Below, piece after piece: positions 34,002-43,483 of a stretch of DNA of 64,000 bases. The stretch is from positions 1 through 64,000 of the forward strand of contig WFTS01000136.1 in the NCBI GenBank assembly GCA_015485385.1, given 5' to 3'. Source of the DNA: Kordiimonadales bacterium. Its GTDB lineage: Bacteria > Pseudomonadota > Alphaproteobacteria > Sphingomonadales > Kordiimonadaceae. A program made the position numbers and the translations under genes. Each line of letters opens with the position of its first letter. The stretch's first letter is position 1. Under the pieces are notes generated by a model. The model searched no databases. It worked only from the letters and a program-made list of their open reading frames with translations, and had not been told where the DNA came from.

Positions 34002-35006
34002 ATGGCTGAATTTCTTGTAGCGGCTCTCTATAAATTTGTGCGTCTAGCGCACTATAAAGACCTGCAAGCTCCTTTGTTGACGCTTTGTGAAAAGGGCGGA
34101 GTAAAAGGCACACTTTTGCTGGCTGAGGAGGGGATCAACGGCACGGTTGCCGGGCCAGAAAACGGCGTGCGCGCATTGCTTGCATACCTAGAGGAGAGCC
34201 CTGACTTTGCTGGGCTGGTTCACAAGGAAAGCTGGGCGTCCGAGATGCCGTTTTTAAGGATGAAAGTCCGGCTGAAAAAAGAGATTGTCACAATGGGCGT
34301 GCCGGGTACGGACCCCAACCATATTGTTGGAACCTATGTAAAGCCGGCTGATTGGAATGCCTTGATTAGTGATCCGGATGTGGTTCTGGTGGATACAAGA
34401 AATGACTATGAGGTCGGCATTGGCACCTTTAAAGGCGCGGTGGACCCTAAGACCACAACATTTCGCGAATTTCCCGCTTGGGAGGCTGAAAATGCCGATA
34501 TGCTGCGCGCCAAGAAGAAGGTCGCTATGTTTTGCACTGGGGGAATTCGCTGTGAAAAATCAACCGCCTTTATGAAAGCACAAGGCTATGAGGACGTGTA
34601 TCACCTTGATGGCGGCATTTTAAAGTATTTAGAAGAAATCCCGGCTGAGGAAAGCTTGTGGCAAGGCGAATGTTTTGTTTTTGATAGCCGGATATCGGTT
34701 GGCCACGGCCTTAAGGAAGGTCCGTACGATCAATGTTACGGCTGCCGTTGGCCGATCACCGAAGACGACAAAAAATCCCCAAAATATGAGCGCGGTGTAA
34801 GCTGTCCCCGCTGTTTTGACGACCTCTCGGACGAGAAAAAAGCACGCTCAAAAGAACGCCAAAAGCAAATTGAGCTTGCTCAGAGGCGGGGCCAAGACCA
34901 TATGGCCATTGATATGCTGCAAGTGCGCAGTGAGGCCGCGAAAAAGAAAGCTGCCCAGCGCGACACTGACCGGGCTGCCAGTGGTGCGGAGACACCAAAG
35001 ACTTAA
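34002..35006 (+). CDS. trhO: tRNA uridine(34) hydroxylase, rhodanese family
   Basis: 334 residues: N-terminal UPF0176 domain ([14 protein letters not shown]), rhodanese domain with the active-site loop [10 protein letters not shown], and a C-terminal cysteine-rich tail ([12 protein letters not shown]). TrhO (formerly YceA) hydroxylates U34 of tRNAs with O2 as oxidant. A charged, likely disordered extension (about 275-334) follows. It begins 101 bp after the U32 gene, so the O2-dependent enzyme and a relative of the prephenate-dependent enzyme are neighbours. Confidence 0.93.
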   Translation: MAEFLVAALYKFVRLAHYKDLQAPLLTLCEKGGVKGTLLLAEEGINGTVAGPENGVRALLAYLEESPDFAGLVHKESWASEMPFLRMKVRLKKEIVTMGVPGTDPNHIVGTYVKPADWNALISDPDVVLVDTRNDYEVGIGTFKGAVDPKTTTFREFPAWEAENADMLRAKKKVAMFCTGGIRCEKSTAFMKAQGYEDVYHLDGGILKYLEEIPAEESLWQGECFVFDSRISVGHGLKEGPYDQCYGCRWPITEDDKKSPKYERGVSCPRCFDDLSDEKKARSKERQKQIELAQRRGQDHMAIDMLQVRSEAAKKKAAQRDTDRAASGAETPKT

Positions 35007-35133
35007 CGCCCGGCATATTGCGGTGGCCATTTATTCCTCGCATGCCCTGGGCCTTATTGCCTGAAGCCTTGCCAAATCTTCCCCAGGTTAGTATCGCTGA
35101 TAGAGGGTTGGGACATTCGGGGGCGTAGGCTGC

Positions 35134-35913
35134 ATGCAGGTCAATTTTTTAATCGCTGGTATGCAAAAGGGCGGCACAACCGCTCTGGATAGGTTTTTGC
35201 GCGCTCATGATGACCTCTGTTTGCCTTGCCGTAAGGAGGTTCATTTTTTCGATGATGAAAAGGTAAACTGGTCAGCCCCGGACTATAGCCAGTACCATGA
35301 TTTTTACCCAGAAAAGAAAGACAATCAGACACAGAATGCCGCCCGCTTGGTGGGGGATATAACCCCGATTTATAGCTACTGGGCCCCGTGCGCGGAACGT
35401 ATTAAAGCCTATAATCCACAGATGAAAATTATCCTGTGCCTGCGCGATCCTGTAGAACGGGCCTATTCGCACTGGGAAATGGAAGTGTCCCGCAAGGCTG
35501 AGCGGCTAAAATTCAGGGCGGCGATTAGAGAAGGCCGAGACCGCATCGCAAAAAGTAACAATACACAGCACGGGTGTCACAGGGTTTTCAGCTATGTGGA
35601 ACGCGGCTTTTATGCTCTGCAGATCAAACGGTTACGCGCGTATTTTCCGCATCATCAATTCTTATATTTGGAAAACCGGAACATGAAAGAGGATCTGCCC
35701 GGTACGCTTGATCAAATTTGTGATTTTTTGGGGGTCAAGAGATTTGGTATATATCCAGCCAATGAAACTATATTGCCAACAAGAAAACGCCTTGATTTGG
35801 GCCAGATCAAGGCTGAGGATGCGGCTTATTTAGCTGGTCTATATAATAATGATACACGGGAAACGGCTCGGTTAACGGGTTTGGATTTATCGCACTATCA
35901 AAGCTGGACTTAG
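35134..35913 (+). CDS. PAPS-dependent sulfotransferase family protein
   Basis: 259 residues. The 5'-phosphosulfate loop IAGMQKGGTTALDRFL opens the protein and the 3'-phosphate motif is LRDPVERAYSHWEME; KEVHFFDD and a C-terminal LGVKRFG match the heparan-sulfate/NodH-like sulfotransferase group. The acceptor cannot be predicted; in bacteria such enzymes sulfate glycans or lipids. It stands alone, with no glycan genes nearby. Its stop codon lies inside a 14-bp tandem duplication. Confidence 0.88.
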   Translation: MQVNFLIAGMQKGGTTALDRFLRAHDDLCLPCRKEVHFFDDEKVNWSAPDYSQYHDFYPEKKDNQTQNAARLVGDITPIYSYWAPCAERIKAYNPQMKIILCLRDPVERAYSHWEMEVSRKAERLKFRAAIREGRDRIAKSNNTQHGCHRVFSYVERGFYALQIKRLRAYFPHHQFLYLENRNMKEDLPGTLDQICDFLGVKRFGIYPANETILPTRKRLDLGQIKAEDAAYLAGLYNNDTRETARLTGLDLSHYQSWT

Positions 35914-35937
35914 CCTGCATACTTTAGCCTGCATGCT
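35910..35937. repeat. 14-bp tandem duplication at the sulfotransferase stop codon
   Basis: TTAGCCTGCATACT (35910-35923) is followed by TTAGCCTGCATGCT (35924-35937), one mismatch. The TAG stop of the sulfotransferase is part of the first unit. Confidence 0.85.
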
Positions 35938-35942
35938 CCTGA

Positions 35943-35979
35943 AGCGGTGTAAAAGCGTTTGAATTGGGACCGCTCTTTT
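35943..35979 (+). terminator. Possible terminator between sulfotransferase and suf operon
   Basis: AGCGGT (35943-35948) and ACCGCT (35969-35974) can pair around a 20-nt loop and are followed by CTTTTAAA. The long loop makes it a weak candidate; it could serve both convergent transcripts. Confidence 0.4.
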
Positions 35980-36304
35980 AAACGTGGAAACTTTCGCCGC
36001 AACCGCAACGGCCTTTTTCGTTGGGATTGGTAAATTTAAACCCGGTTGAAAATGTGCTGTCTTCCCAGTCCATTTGGGTGCCTAGCAAGAACAAGAGGGA
36101 TTTCCGGTCAACAAACACTTTCACACCCTTGTCTTCCACCAGCTCTAGCTCTGGATCTGGCTGCGTGACATAATCGACCGTATAACCAAGGCCAGAACAG
36201 CCGTGAGTTTCTGTTCCCAGCTTTATGCCAATGGCGTCGTTTTTTTTAGCAAGAATGCCGCGAATATGATCTGCGGCTTTGTCGGTGATTTGAATGACTG
36301 ACAT
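35978..36304 (-). CDS. sufA: A-type Fe-S carrier (SufA/IscA family)
   Basis: 108 residues. The HesB/IscA fold carries the three conserved cysteines: HGCSGLGY and the C-terminal RCGCGESF. It accepts clusters from the SufBCD scaffold and passes them to apo-proteins. It is the last gene of the suf operon, 27 bp downstream of sufT. The length and motif spacing are normal. Confidence 0.93.
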   Translation of the reverse strand: MSVIQITDKAADHIRGILAKKNDAIGIKLGTETHGCSGLGYTVDYVTQPDPELELVEDKGVKVFVDRKSLLFLLGTQMDWEDSTFSTGFKFTNPNEKGRCGCGESFHV

Positions 36305-36331
36305 TATAGTATTCCTTAGAGAAACCTCAAT

Positions 36332-36886
36332 TTACAGCAGGCCCAGCTCAAGCCGAGCTTCGTCTGACATCATGTTCATATCCCATGCCGGTTCCCAAAC
36401 GAGCGCAACCTCAGCGGATGTCACGCCGGGAACACTGCGGGCTTTCAACTCCACTTCACCGGGCATACTTTCAGCAACCGGGCAATGAGGTGTGGTCAGT
36501 GTCATGCGAATATGAACTGAAAAATCCTCGGCCACATCTACATCATAAATCAAACCAAGTTCATAAATATTCACCGGTATTTCCGGGTCATAAATTTCTT
36601 GCAAAGCGGCGACAACGCTTGCCTGAAGGGCCTCTGGGCTTTCGGGAACAGTGCTGTCTGCGTGCGTACTAGAGGTGTCGCTGCCCGCCGTATTGATAGC
36701 CTCTTCTAAAGACGTCTCGCTGGCTGGCTTGCCGCTTTGATCAAGGAATTTATTGAGGAAATAGCCTCCCTCTTGCGGGCTCACAGTTGGGCGCGCCCCC
36801 TTTTTGGGTAGGTTTTCTTCTGGATAGGTTTCCTCGTTAGGGGAGGAAACGTTTAAAATGTCGCGTGGGGGTTTATTATCCATCAT
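36332..36886 (-). CDS. sufT: SufT-type Fe-S assembly protein (DUF59/MIP18)
   Basis: 184 residues. The C-terminal hundred form a DUF59 domain: IYDPEIPVNIYELGLIY and MTLTTPHCPVAESMPGEV with the conserved cysteine, then VWEPAWDMNMMSDEARLELG. The first 85 residues are an extra Ser/Thr/Glu/Pro-rich, probably disordered arm. SufT helps mature Fe-S proteins, mostly at high demand. The start overlaps the sufS stop by 4 bp (ATGA), giving translational coupling. Confidence 0.92.
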   Translation of the reverse strand: MMDNKPPRDILNVSSPNEETYPEENLPKKGARPTVSPQEGGYFLNKFLDQSGKPASETSLEEAINTAGSDTSSTHADSTVPESPEALQASVVAALQEIYDPEIPVNIYELGLIYDVDVAEDFSVHIRMTLTTPHCPVAESMPGEVELKARSVPGVTSAEVALVWEPAWDMNMMSDEARLELGLL

Positions 36887-38142
36887 CCAAAGATGTCCAA
36901 TACCTTTTTCAGACCATCAACCAGCCGGTCGATGTCGTCTGTGTCGTTATACATACCAAAGCTGGCGCGCACGGTGCCGGGCACGCCGAAATGATCCATG
37001 ATCGGTTGGGCACAGTGATGTCCTGCACGCACAGCGATACCCTGCCGGTCTAAAATGGTGCCAATATCATGTGGGTGCGCTTGGTTCATCACAAAACTAA
37101 TCAACGCCCCTTTTTGTGGTGCTGTGCCGATAATGCGGATGCTGTTGAAGGCCGATAGGCGCTCTGTAGCATAGCTAAGAAGCTTGGCTTCGTGTGCGGC
37201 GATTTTATCAAGGCCGATGTCAGTGATAAATTTCAGGGCGCTATTCATGGCAATACCGCCTGCAATATTGGGGGTGCCGGCTTCAAACTTATAGGGCAGG
37301 TCATTGTAGGTGGTTTTTTCAAACGAGACGGTTGAGATCATGTCCCCGCCGCCTTGCCACGGCGGCATGGCGTCTAGTAACGCCTCTTTGCCGTATATCA
37401 CGCCGATCCCCGTTGGGCCGTAGGCTTTATGGGCAGAAAAGGCATAAAAATCGGCATTGAGATCTTGCACATCTATTTTGAGGTGAGGCGCGGCTTGGCA
37501 GCCATCCACCAACGCCAAGGCCCCGGCGCTGTGTGCGAGCCGAATAATTTCTTTTGCTGGTGTCAAGGTGCCGATTGAATTGGAGATATGGGCAAAAGCC
37601 ACCATTTTGGTGCGGCTTGATAAAAGCGTTTTGTAGGCTGCCATATCCAGTGCGCCGTCCTCTAAAACGGGGACCACCTTTATCAGGGCGCCTTTTTCTT
37701 CGGCGATCATTTGCCACGGCACTATGTTGGAATGATGCTCTAGATAGGTCAGAATTATTTCATCACCGGGTTTCAAATTGGCGCGCCCCCACGTCTGAGC
37801 AACCAAATTTATACCTTCAGTGGCTCCGCGTACAAAAATGCACTCTTTTTGGTGTTTGGCGTTGAGGAAGCAACGCACCGTTTCGCGTGTGGCCTCATAG
37901 GCTTCGGTTGCATCTTGGCTGAATTTATACACCCCTCTGTGGATGTTAGCGTAATAGCCTTCATAAAGTGCTTTCTCAGCCTCGATGACCGTGTGGGGCT
38001 TTTGCGCGCTTGCAGCACTATCTAGAAACACCAGCGGCTTTGAATAGACGCTCTGGGATAGGATCGGAAAGGCTGCGCGTACCGCGGCCACATCCAGGGA
38101 AAAATTTTCCCGTGTCGGGTTTATGGAAACAGTCTCATTCAT
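36883..38142 (-). CDS. sufS: Cysteine desulfurase SufS
   Basis: 419 residues, fold-type I PLP enzyme, group II. The PLP lysine lies in FYAFSAHKAYGPTGIGVIYG and the persulfide-forming cysteine in VRAGHHCAQP; RASFGMYNDTDDIDRLV is the usual tail. It supplies sulfur to SufBCD; no sufE is next to it, so its partner must be elsewhere or replaced. It starts 62 bp after sufD, with a short polar leader before LDVAAVRAAFPILSQ. Confidence 0.96.
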   Translation of the reverse strand: MNETVSINPTRENFSLDVAAVRAAFPILSQSVYSKPLVFLDSAASAQKPHTVIEAEKALYEGYYANIHRGVYKFSQDATEAYEATRETVRCFLNAKHQKECIFVRGATEGINLVAQTWGRANLKPGDEIILTYLEHHSNIVPWQMIAEEKGALIKVVPVLEDGALDMAAYKTLLSSRTKMVAFAHISNSIGTLTPAKEIIRLAHSAGALALVDGCQAAPHLKIDVQDLNADFYAFSAHKAYGPTGIGVIYGKEALLDAMPPWQGGGDMISTVSFEKTTYNDLPYKFEAGTPNIAGGIAMNSALKFITDIGLDKIAAHEAKLLSYATERLSAFNSIRIIGTAPQKGALISFVMNQAHPHDIGTILDRQGIAVRAGHHCAQPIMDHFGVPGTVRASFGMYNDTDDIDRLVDGLKKVLDIFG

Positions 38143-38204
38143 CGCAAATTTTAGTGTCCGTTCGTCATTGTCATTGCCGCAGTTAAACTTTTAGGCCTTC
38201 GATA

Positions 38205-39485
38205 TTAGGCCTTTGGGGTTGCGGTACGTGTGAGCATCCAAGTTGCTATGCGACCAGAAAGCGCCTCTTTGATATCATCAAACTCAATTTTTTCCAGTGC
38301 TTCAGCAGTGAAGGCCGCCACCAGCATTTGGCGAGCAGTTTCGGGATCAATGCCTCGACTGGTCAGATAGAAAATCGCCTTGTCATCTAATTGGCCAACC
38401 GTGGCCCCATGACTGCATTTGACATCATCTGCGAGAATTTCAAGCTCTGGTTTGGCATTTGCCTCAGCGGTTTTATCAAAAATAAGGGCTTTGAAGCTTT
38501 GGTCGGCAAGTGTGCGCTGCGCGTCCTTGGCGACAGTTATCTTGCCCTGAAAGGATGTTTTGCCGTGGCTGTCAGCTACGGTTCTAAACACTTGGTCGCT
38601 GCTTGAATGTGGCGCAATATGGCTGATGTGGACATGCATGTCGTGGCTTTGACCGGACCCCGCTAGCGCAACGCCGTTCACTATTGCCTTGGCACCGTCC
38701 ACCAAAATGCGCACTTCAGCATCAAAGCGAGACATTTTCCCGCCGAGCGCCACATTGGTGCAGATATATTCTGAGCCACCGTCCAAGTTAATATAAGATT
38801 TGGCTGTATGCACAGCGTTTGCACCATCTTCTTGCACACGAATATGACGCAGTTTTGCCCCTTCAGTAACGCGCGCCTGCAAAACACTGTTGGTCCAATA
38901 TGCGCTATCGTCGCCAATAAAGCGCTCAATGACCGAAACGGCAGCATATTCCCCTAGTTCCACCACATGGCGTACATGCGCCGCTTGATTACTGGCATCG
39001 CTCATCACATGTACAATTTCGATTGGGTCATCAATTTCAACACCCGCTGGAACCGACAAAACAAGTCCGTCACGAAGCATGGCAGTGTTCAGGCATGATA
39101 CCGCGTCTGTGCCAGTGATCAGTTCGTTCACCCTATATTCGTTAGACATAAAATGATTGGCAAGAGGCCGGATAGAAATTGCCTGCCACAGATCGCCGAG
39201 ATCGCTGAGATCCTCACTGTAACGGCCATTGATAAAGACAAAACGAGCGGCAGTTTCGCCAAGCATGTCAGGCAGTTCGGGCTTTGCTGCATGGTCCACC
39301 AGCCCATAGGCTTGCTTGTGAAATTGGCGCATATCGCTGTAGCGCCAATCTTCAGATTTTTTTGTTGGAAAACCCTGAGCTTCAAAGTTTGAAAAGGCTT
39401 TTTCGCGCAGTTGATCCGCCCCCGGGATTGTGCCGTGCAGACCCAAAGACTGGGACTTATATCCTGAAATCACTTGCTCATTCAC
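38205..39485 (-). CDS. sufD: Fe-S assembly scaffold protein SufD
   Basis: 426 residues. The right-handed beta-helix core shared with SufB has the C-terminal pattern DDVKCSHGATVGQLDDKAIFYLTSRG and ARQMLVAAFTAEAL. The N-terminal helical region includes TKKSEDWRYSDM. It pairs with SufB in the SufB-SufC2-SufD scaffold. The GTG start at 39485 has GAGGAG upstream. Confidence 0.95.
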   Translation of the reverse strand: MNEQVISGYKSQSLGLHGTIPGADQLREKAFSNFEAQGFPTKKSEDWRYSDMRQFHKQAYGLVDHAAKPELPDMLGETAARFVFINGRYSEDLSDLGDLWQAISIRPLANHFMSNEYRVNELITGTDAVSCLNTAMLRDGLVLSVPAGVEIDDPIEIVHVMSDASNQAAHVRHVVELGEYAAVSVIERFIGDDSAYWTNSVLQARVTEGAKLRHIRVQEDGANAVHTAKSYINLDGGSEYICTNVALGGKMSRFDAEVRILVDGAKAIVNGVALAGSGQSHDMHVHISHIAPHSSSDQVFRTVADSHGKTSFQGKITVAKDAQRTLADQSFKALIFDKTAEANAKPELEILADDVKCSHGATVGQLDDKAIFYLTSRGIDPETARQMLVAAFTAEALEKIEFDDIKEALSGRIATWMLTRTATPKA

Positions 39486-39565
39486 CGGTTTTTCTCCTCA
39501 AGAAAATGAAAAATCCCCCGATTTTTGTATGGATGCCTTGCGTTTGGTATGACCTTGGTGTGCCA

Positions 39566-40303
39566 TCAAACAACGCTTGCATAGCCTTTTTCTTCAAGCT
39601 CGATGGCTAGCTCTTTGCCACCGGATTTCACTATTTTACCATCAATCATTATATGGACAAAATCAGGCTGCACATAATCAAGCAAGCGCTGATAGTGGGT
39701 GATAAGCAAAATTGATGTATCGTCTCGGCGCTGCGCATTAATGCCCTCAGAGACAATCCTTAGCGCGTCAATATCAAGGCCTGAATCTGTTTCGTCCAGA
39801 ACGGCCAGCTTAGGATCCAAAAGCGCCATTTGAAGCATTTCATTGCGTTTTTTCTCACCGCCCGAAAAACCCACATTAACAAACCGTTTCAGCATGTCGG
39901 GGTTCATGTCCAGAGCCTTTGCCTTGGCACGCACCAGCTTCATAAAGTCAGCGGCTGTCATGGCCTCAAGCCCGTTATATTTGCGCACGCCATTTAAAGC
40001 CGTCCGCATAAAATTTAGGTTTGATACACCGGGAATTTCAACCGGATACTGAAAGCCTAAGAATATGCCTTCGCCGACACGTTCGTGAGGTTCGAAATCC
40101 AGCAAGTTTTTGCCCTGATATGTGATCGTACCTTCGGTGACTGTGTAATCATCCCGTCCGGCAATTGTGTTGGCAAGTGTGGATTTTCCAGCGCCGTTCA
40201 ACCCCATGATTGCGTGTGTTTCGCCGGGCTTGATCTCAAGAGTGAGACCTTTGATAATTTCCGTGCCGCCCACTTGGACATGTAAATCTTTGATTTTAAG
40301 CAT
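39566..40303 (-). CDS. sufC: Fe-S assembly ATPase SufC
   Basis: 245 residues, ABC-ATPase: Walker A GLNGAGKSTLANTI, signature FSGGEKKRNEMLQ, Walker B KLAVLDETDSGLDIDAL. It drives conformational change of SufBD during cluster assembly and is cytosolic. The signature SGGEKKRNE is diagnostic of SufC rather than a transporter ATPase. Confidence 0.98.
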   Translation of the reverse strand: MLKIKDLHVQVGGTEIIKGLTLEIKPGETHAIMGLNGAGKSTLANTIAGRDDYTVTEGTITYQGKNLLDFEPHERVGEGIFLGFQYPVEIPGVSNLNFMRTALNGVRKYNGLEAMTAADFMKLVRAKAKALDMNPDMLKRFVNVGFSGGEKKRNEMLQMALLDPKLAVLDETDSGLDIDALRIVSEGINAQRRDDTSILLITHYQRLLDYVQPDFVHIMIDGKIVKSGGKELAIELEEKGYASVV

Positions 40304-40325
40304 TTTTATTTATGTCTTTATTAAG

Positions 40326-40343
40326 GACGTTATCAAGAACGTC
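40326..40343 (-). other. Inverted repeat in the sufB-sufC gap
   Basis: GACGTT (40326-40331) and AACGTC (40338-40343) form a perfect 6-bp dyad with a 6-nt loop in the 56-bp gap between sufB and sufC. As RNA it would be a hairpin inside the operon transcript, perhaps a processing or stabilising site. Confidence 0.45.
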
Positions 40344-40359
40344 TTGTCTAAACAGGGTT

Positions 40360-41829
40360 TTAACCAACACTACCTTCAAGGGATATGCCGAGTAGCTTTT
40401 GGGCCTCGACGGCAAATTCCATTGGCAAGTGTTGCATAACTTCTTTGCAAAAACCGTTAACGATCATCGCAACAGCTTCTTCTTCATCCAAACCGCGTGC
40501 GCGGCAATAAAATAGCTGGTCGTCTGATATTTTAGAGGTTGTTGCTTCATGTTCGATTTGCGCGCTGGGGTTTCTGACCTCAATATAAGGCACAGTATGC
40601 GCCCCCGATGTGCTAGAGACCAAAAGCGAGTCGCATTGGGTATAATTTCGGACATTGTCTGCGCCCGAGAGAACCTTAACGAGGCCTCGGTATGTATTAT
40701 GGGATTTGCCCGCAGATATTCCCTTTGAAATAATGGTTGAGCTGGTATTTTTGCCCATATGGATCATTTTGGTGCCGGTATCGGCCTGCTGGTAATTATT
40801 GGTCACAGCGACAGAGTAAAATTCCCCCACAGAATTATCGCCCGCTAAGATACAGCTGGGATACTTCCATGTTACGGCTGAGCCGGTTTCTACTTGTGTC
40901 CAACTGACCTTAGAATTATCGCCTTTCAAAAGCGCACGCTTGGTAACAAAATTATAGATGCCACCCTTGCCGTCTTTGTCACCGGGATACCAGTTTTGCA
41001 CGGTGGAATATTTAATTTCCGCATTCTCTAGCGTAATCAGCTCTACCACGGCGGCATGAAGCTGGTTTTCATCGCGCATCGGGGCGGTGCAGCCTTCAAG
41101 ATAGGATACGTATGACCCTTCTTCCGCGATGATAAGTGTGCGTTCAAACTGGCCGGTATTTTCCGTATTGATACGGAAATAAGTTGATAATTCCATCGGG
41201 CAGCGCACCCCCTTCGGGATGTAAACAAAGGTGCCGTCCGTGTAGACCGCACAGTTCAGGGCGGCGAAATAATTGTCGCGCTGCGGCACGACTGTGCCGA
41301 GATATTTTTTTACCAGATCGGGATATTCTTTCACGGCTTCAGAGATCGACATGAAAATCACACCGGCTTTTGAAAGCTCTTCGCGGAAGGTGGTTGCAAC
41401 AGAAACGCTGTCGAACACGGCGTCCACTGCCACTTTTGCTGCGCCCTCAACACCCGCGAGCACTTCTTGCTCTCTTAGCGGAATACCAAGCTTTTCATAC
41501 ATGCGCAAAATTTCCGGATCGACCTCATCAAGGCTTTTGGGCTTGTTTTGGCTTTTGGGCGCGGCGTAAAAATATATGTCGTTATAGTCGATCTTTGGAT
41601 AGTTCAGCTTGGCCCAGTTGGGCTCCTCCATTTTCAACCATGCACGGTAGGCTTTTAGGCGCCAATCCAACATCCAGCTTGGCTCGTCTTTTTTGGCAGA
41701 GATAAAGCGAATCACATCTTCCGACAGGCCTTTGGGCGCCATATCCATATCAACGTCGGTACTGAAACCGTACTTATAGTCGCCGGACATATCCTCGACT
41801 TGTTGTTTTGTCTTTGCAGTTGCGGCCAC
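40360..41829 (-). CDS. sufB: Fe-S assembly scaffold protein SufB
   Basis: 489 residues, first structural gene of the operon. [23 protein letters not shown] opens the protein; the beta-helix region contains [20 protein letters not shown] and ending [25 protein letters not shown] with the functionally important His and Cys. It holds the nascent cluster with SufC and SufD. The GTG start at 41829 has AAGGAG 8 nt upstream. It lies 65 bp downstream of the Rrf2 regulator. Confidence 0.97.
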   Translation of the reverse strand: MAATAKTKQQVEDMSGDYKYGFSTDVDMDMAPKGLSEDVIRFISAKKDEPSWMLDWRLKAYRAWLKMEEPNWAKLNYPKIDYNDIYFYAAPKSQNKPKSLDEVDPEILRMYEKLGIPLREQEVLAGVEGAAKVAVDAVFDSVSVATTFREELSKAGVIFMSISEAVKEYPDLVKKYLGTVVPQRDNYFAALNCAVYTDGTFVYIPKGVRCPMELSTYFRINTENTGQFERTLIIAEEGSYVSYLEGCTAPMRDENQLHAAVVELITLENAEIKYSTVQNWYPGDKDGKGGIYNFVTKRALLKGDNSKVSWTQVETGSAVTWKYPSCILAGDNSVGEFYSVAVTNNYQQADTGTKMIHMGKNTSSTIISKGISAGKSHNTYRGLVKVLSGADNVRNYTQCDSLLVSSTSGAHTVPYIEVRNPSAQIEHEATTSKISDDQLFYCRARGLDEEEAVAMIVNGFCKEVMQHLPMEFAVEAQKLLGISLEGSVG

Positions 41830-41894
41830 TTTAATGGCTCCTTCAGTATGATCTTCTGCTGGTAGTAAGTATTTGTTTGGCGGCTTTTTTTATT

Positions 41895-42365
41895 TTAATC
41901 GGGTGCAGCGGTTGTTAGTTGAGGCGGCTTGCTTTCTTGACGCATGACATGGCCCCCAACTGAGGGTTTCGCAATTTCCCGCAGGCTTACATTTTCAAGC
42001 GCACCGCGTACTGTTCTGCTGATCAAGGGCCAGCGAGGCCGCAAGGAGCAAATATCATCCAGCCCGCAGTCACAGGCTTTGTTGGTTTCACTGCAAGCCG
42101 TTAACGCGATAGGGCCTTCAATAGCCTCTATAATATCAGCGACTGAAATATCATCTGCCGAGCGTGACAGCGCAAAGCCCCCTTTGATGCCCCGGTGTGA
42201 TTTCAAAAGGTCATCCCGCCCCAAAAGGTTTAGAATTTTGGAAACTGTCGGCAAGGGGATGCAGGTATTGGTAGCAAGCTCATGTGCACTTGTGCGTGTT
42301 TCCGCATGTGACATTTCGCACATTAAAATAACCGCATAATCTGCTAGGTTTGATAGACGGATCAT
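41895..42365 (-). CDS. Rrf2-family regulator of the suf operon
   Basis: 156 residues. The Rrf2 winged HTH (MIRLSNLADYAVILMCEMSH, then CIPLPTVSKILNLLGRDDLL and SHRGIKGGFAL) is followed by cysteines TACSETNKACDCGLDDIC, able to bind an Fe-S cluster. It is the first gene of the suf operon, as expected for the TIGR02944-type SUF regulators; IscR- and RirA-like proteins are close relatives. It probably represses the operon when clusters are sufficient. A dyad with TGA-N9-TCA lies 39 bp upstream. Confidence 0.93.
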   Translation of the reverse strand: MIRLSNLADYAVILMCEMSHAETRTSAHELATNTCIPLPTVSKILNLLGRDDLLKSHRGIKGGFALSRSADDISVADIIEAIEGPIALTACSETNKACDCGLDDICSLRPRWPLISRTVRGALENVSLREIAKPSVGGHVMRQESKPPQLTTAAPD

Positions 42366-42403
42366 CGTATTCTCACCTTTGGCTCGCCGCTTAGATTAAT
42401 ATG

Positions 42404-42418
42404 TGACCAATATAGTCA
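42404..42418. promoter_or_regulatory. Iron-Rhodo-box-like operator (TGA-N9-TCA) upstream of the suf operon
   Basis: TGACCAATATAGTCA: TGAC and GTCA are inverted around a 7-nt AT-rich centre. It fits the TGA-N9-TCA box described for RirA/IscR-type regulators in Alphaproteobacteria. It lies 39 bp before the Rrf2 start and about 150 bp before the divergent E1-alpha gene. Confidence 0.6.
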
Positions 42419-42568
42419 TGTTTATATATGAAATGCGCGTGCAGCGAGTCAACTCTATTGCGCGCCTTATGGCCCATTTCCGCAAAAAATTATAGCATTT
42501 TCTTACTAGCGGACGCCCCAAACAGCCTTTAAAACAATAGTAGCCGCAATCTGGATTGAAGCCAATTT

Positions 42569-43483
42569 ATGAATACTCTGCTCTCCTTATATAAAGAAGC
42601 CAGCTTTATCCGGGCCTTTGAACTGCATATTGCGGTGGCATCAGAGGCAGGTCACGTTCCGGGGCTGGTCCATCTTTGTAGCGGAGCCGAACTTGTGGAA
42701 GTGGCAATTTGCCGCAGTTTAACGGGGCCGCGCGATCAAGTCACCGGCTCGCACCGCAGCCACGGCCTTGCTCTTGCGATGGGCGCCGACCCGGTAGCGG
42801 TTGCGGCTGAAATTTTAGGCCGCAAGGGAGGCTTGTCCAAAGGGCGTGGTGGCACACAGCATCTGATTGCGCCTGAACGGGGCTTTCTTGCCAGTAATGG
42901 TATTGTCGGTGCGCAAGTGCCAGTGGCGGCTGGGGCAGCTTTGACTGCGAAATTGATGGCTGCTGGCGGTATTGCTGCCACGTTTTTTGGGGACGGGGCT
43001 GCCAATCAGGGAGCTGTTCTGGAAACCATGAATTTGGCGGTCTCCCTTAACTTACCTCTGCTGTTTGTCATGGAAAACAATGGGCTTGGTCAATCTACGA
43101 GCGCGGATTATGCCAGCGGCGGGGCTGATTTATGCGCGCGCGCGGCAGCTTTTGGGATGAAGGCTGAGCGGATGGACGGCTACAAAGGCGCACGGGCTAT
43201 AAAGCAATCGGCTGAGATAATAGATTATGTCCGAATGTCTGGAAAGCCTGCGTTTATAGAAGCAAACGTGCCGCGTCTGTCGGGGCATTATTTCGGCGAG
43301 AAAGCGGATTATTTAGCGCATCATGAGGCGGATGACCCCCTAGAGGATTTGGCGGAAAGCCTAGATTCTGGTGTGGCGGAACGTGTGCGTCTTGAGGCAG
43401 AGCAGGCAGCACATGACGCCGTGTCTGATGCGCTAAACATGGGCGAAGCAGCGCCAGAGAAAAGCGCGGAGGTGGTCTTATGA
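42569..43483 (+). CDS. 2-oxoacid dehydrogenase E1 component, alpha subunit
   Basis: 304 residues. Thiamine diphosphate-binding: the GDG...NN motif is FFGDGAANQGAVLETMN...MENNG, and TGSHRSHGLALAMGAD carries the active-site histidines. The size and the C-terminal RLSGHYFGEKADY resemble acetoin dehydrogenase or short pyruvate dehydrogenase alpha subunits, but the substrate is not certain. Its stop overlaps the beta gene start by 4 bp. No E2 or E3 gene is found in the window. Confidence 0.9.
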   Translation: MNTLLSLYKEASFIRAFELHIAVASEAGHVPGLVHLCSGAELVEVAICRSLTGPRDQVTGSHRSHGLALAMGADPVAVAAEILGRKGGLSKGRGGTQHLIAPERGFLASNGIVGAQVPVAAGAALTAKLMAAGGIAATFFGDGAANQGAVLETMNLAVSLNLPLLFVMENNGLGQSTSADYASGGADLCARAAAFGMKAERMDGYKGARAIKQSAEIIDYVRMSGKPAFIEANVPRLSGHYFGEKADYLAHHEADDPLEDLAESLDSGVAERVRLEAEQAAHDAVSDALNMGEAAPEKSAEVVL

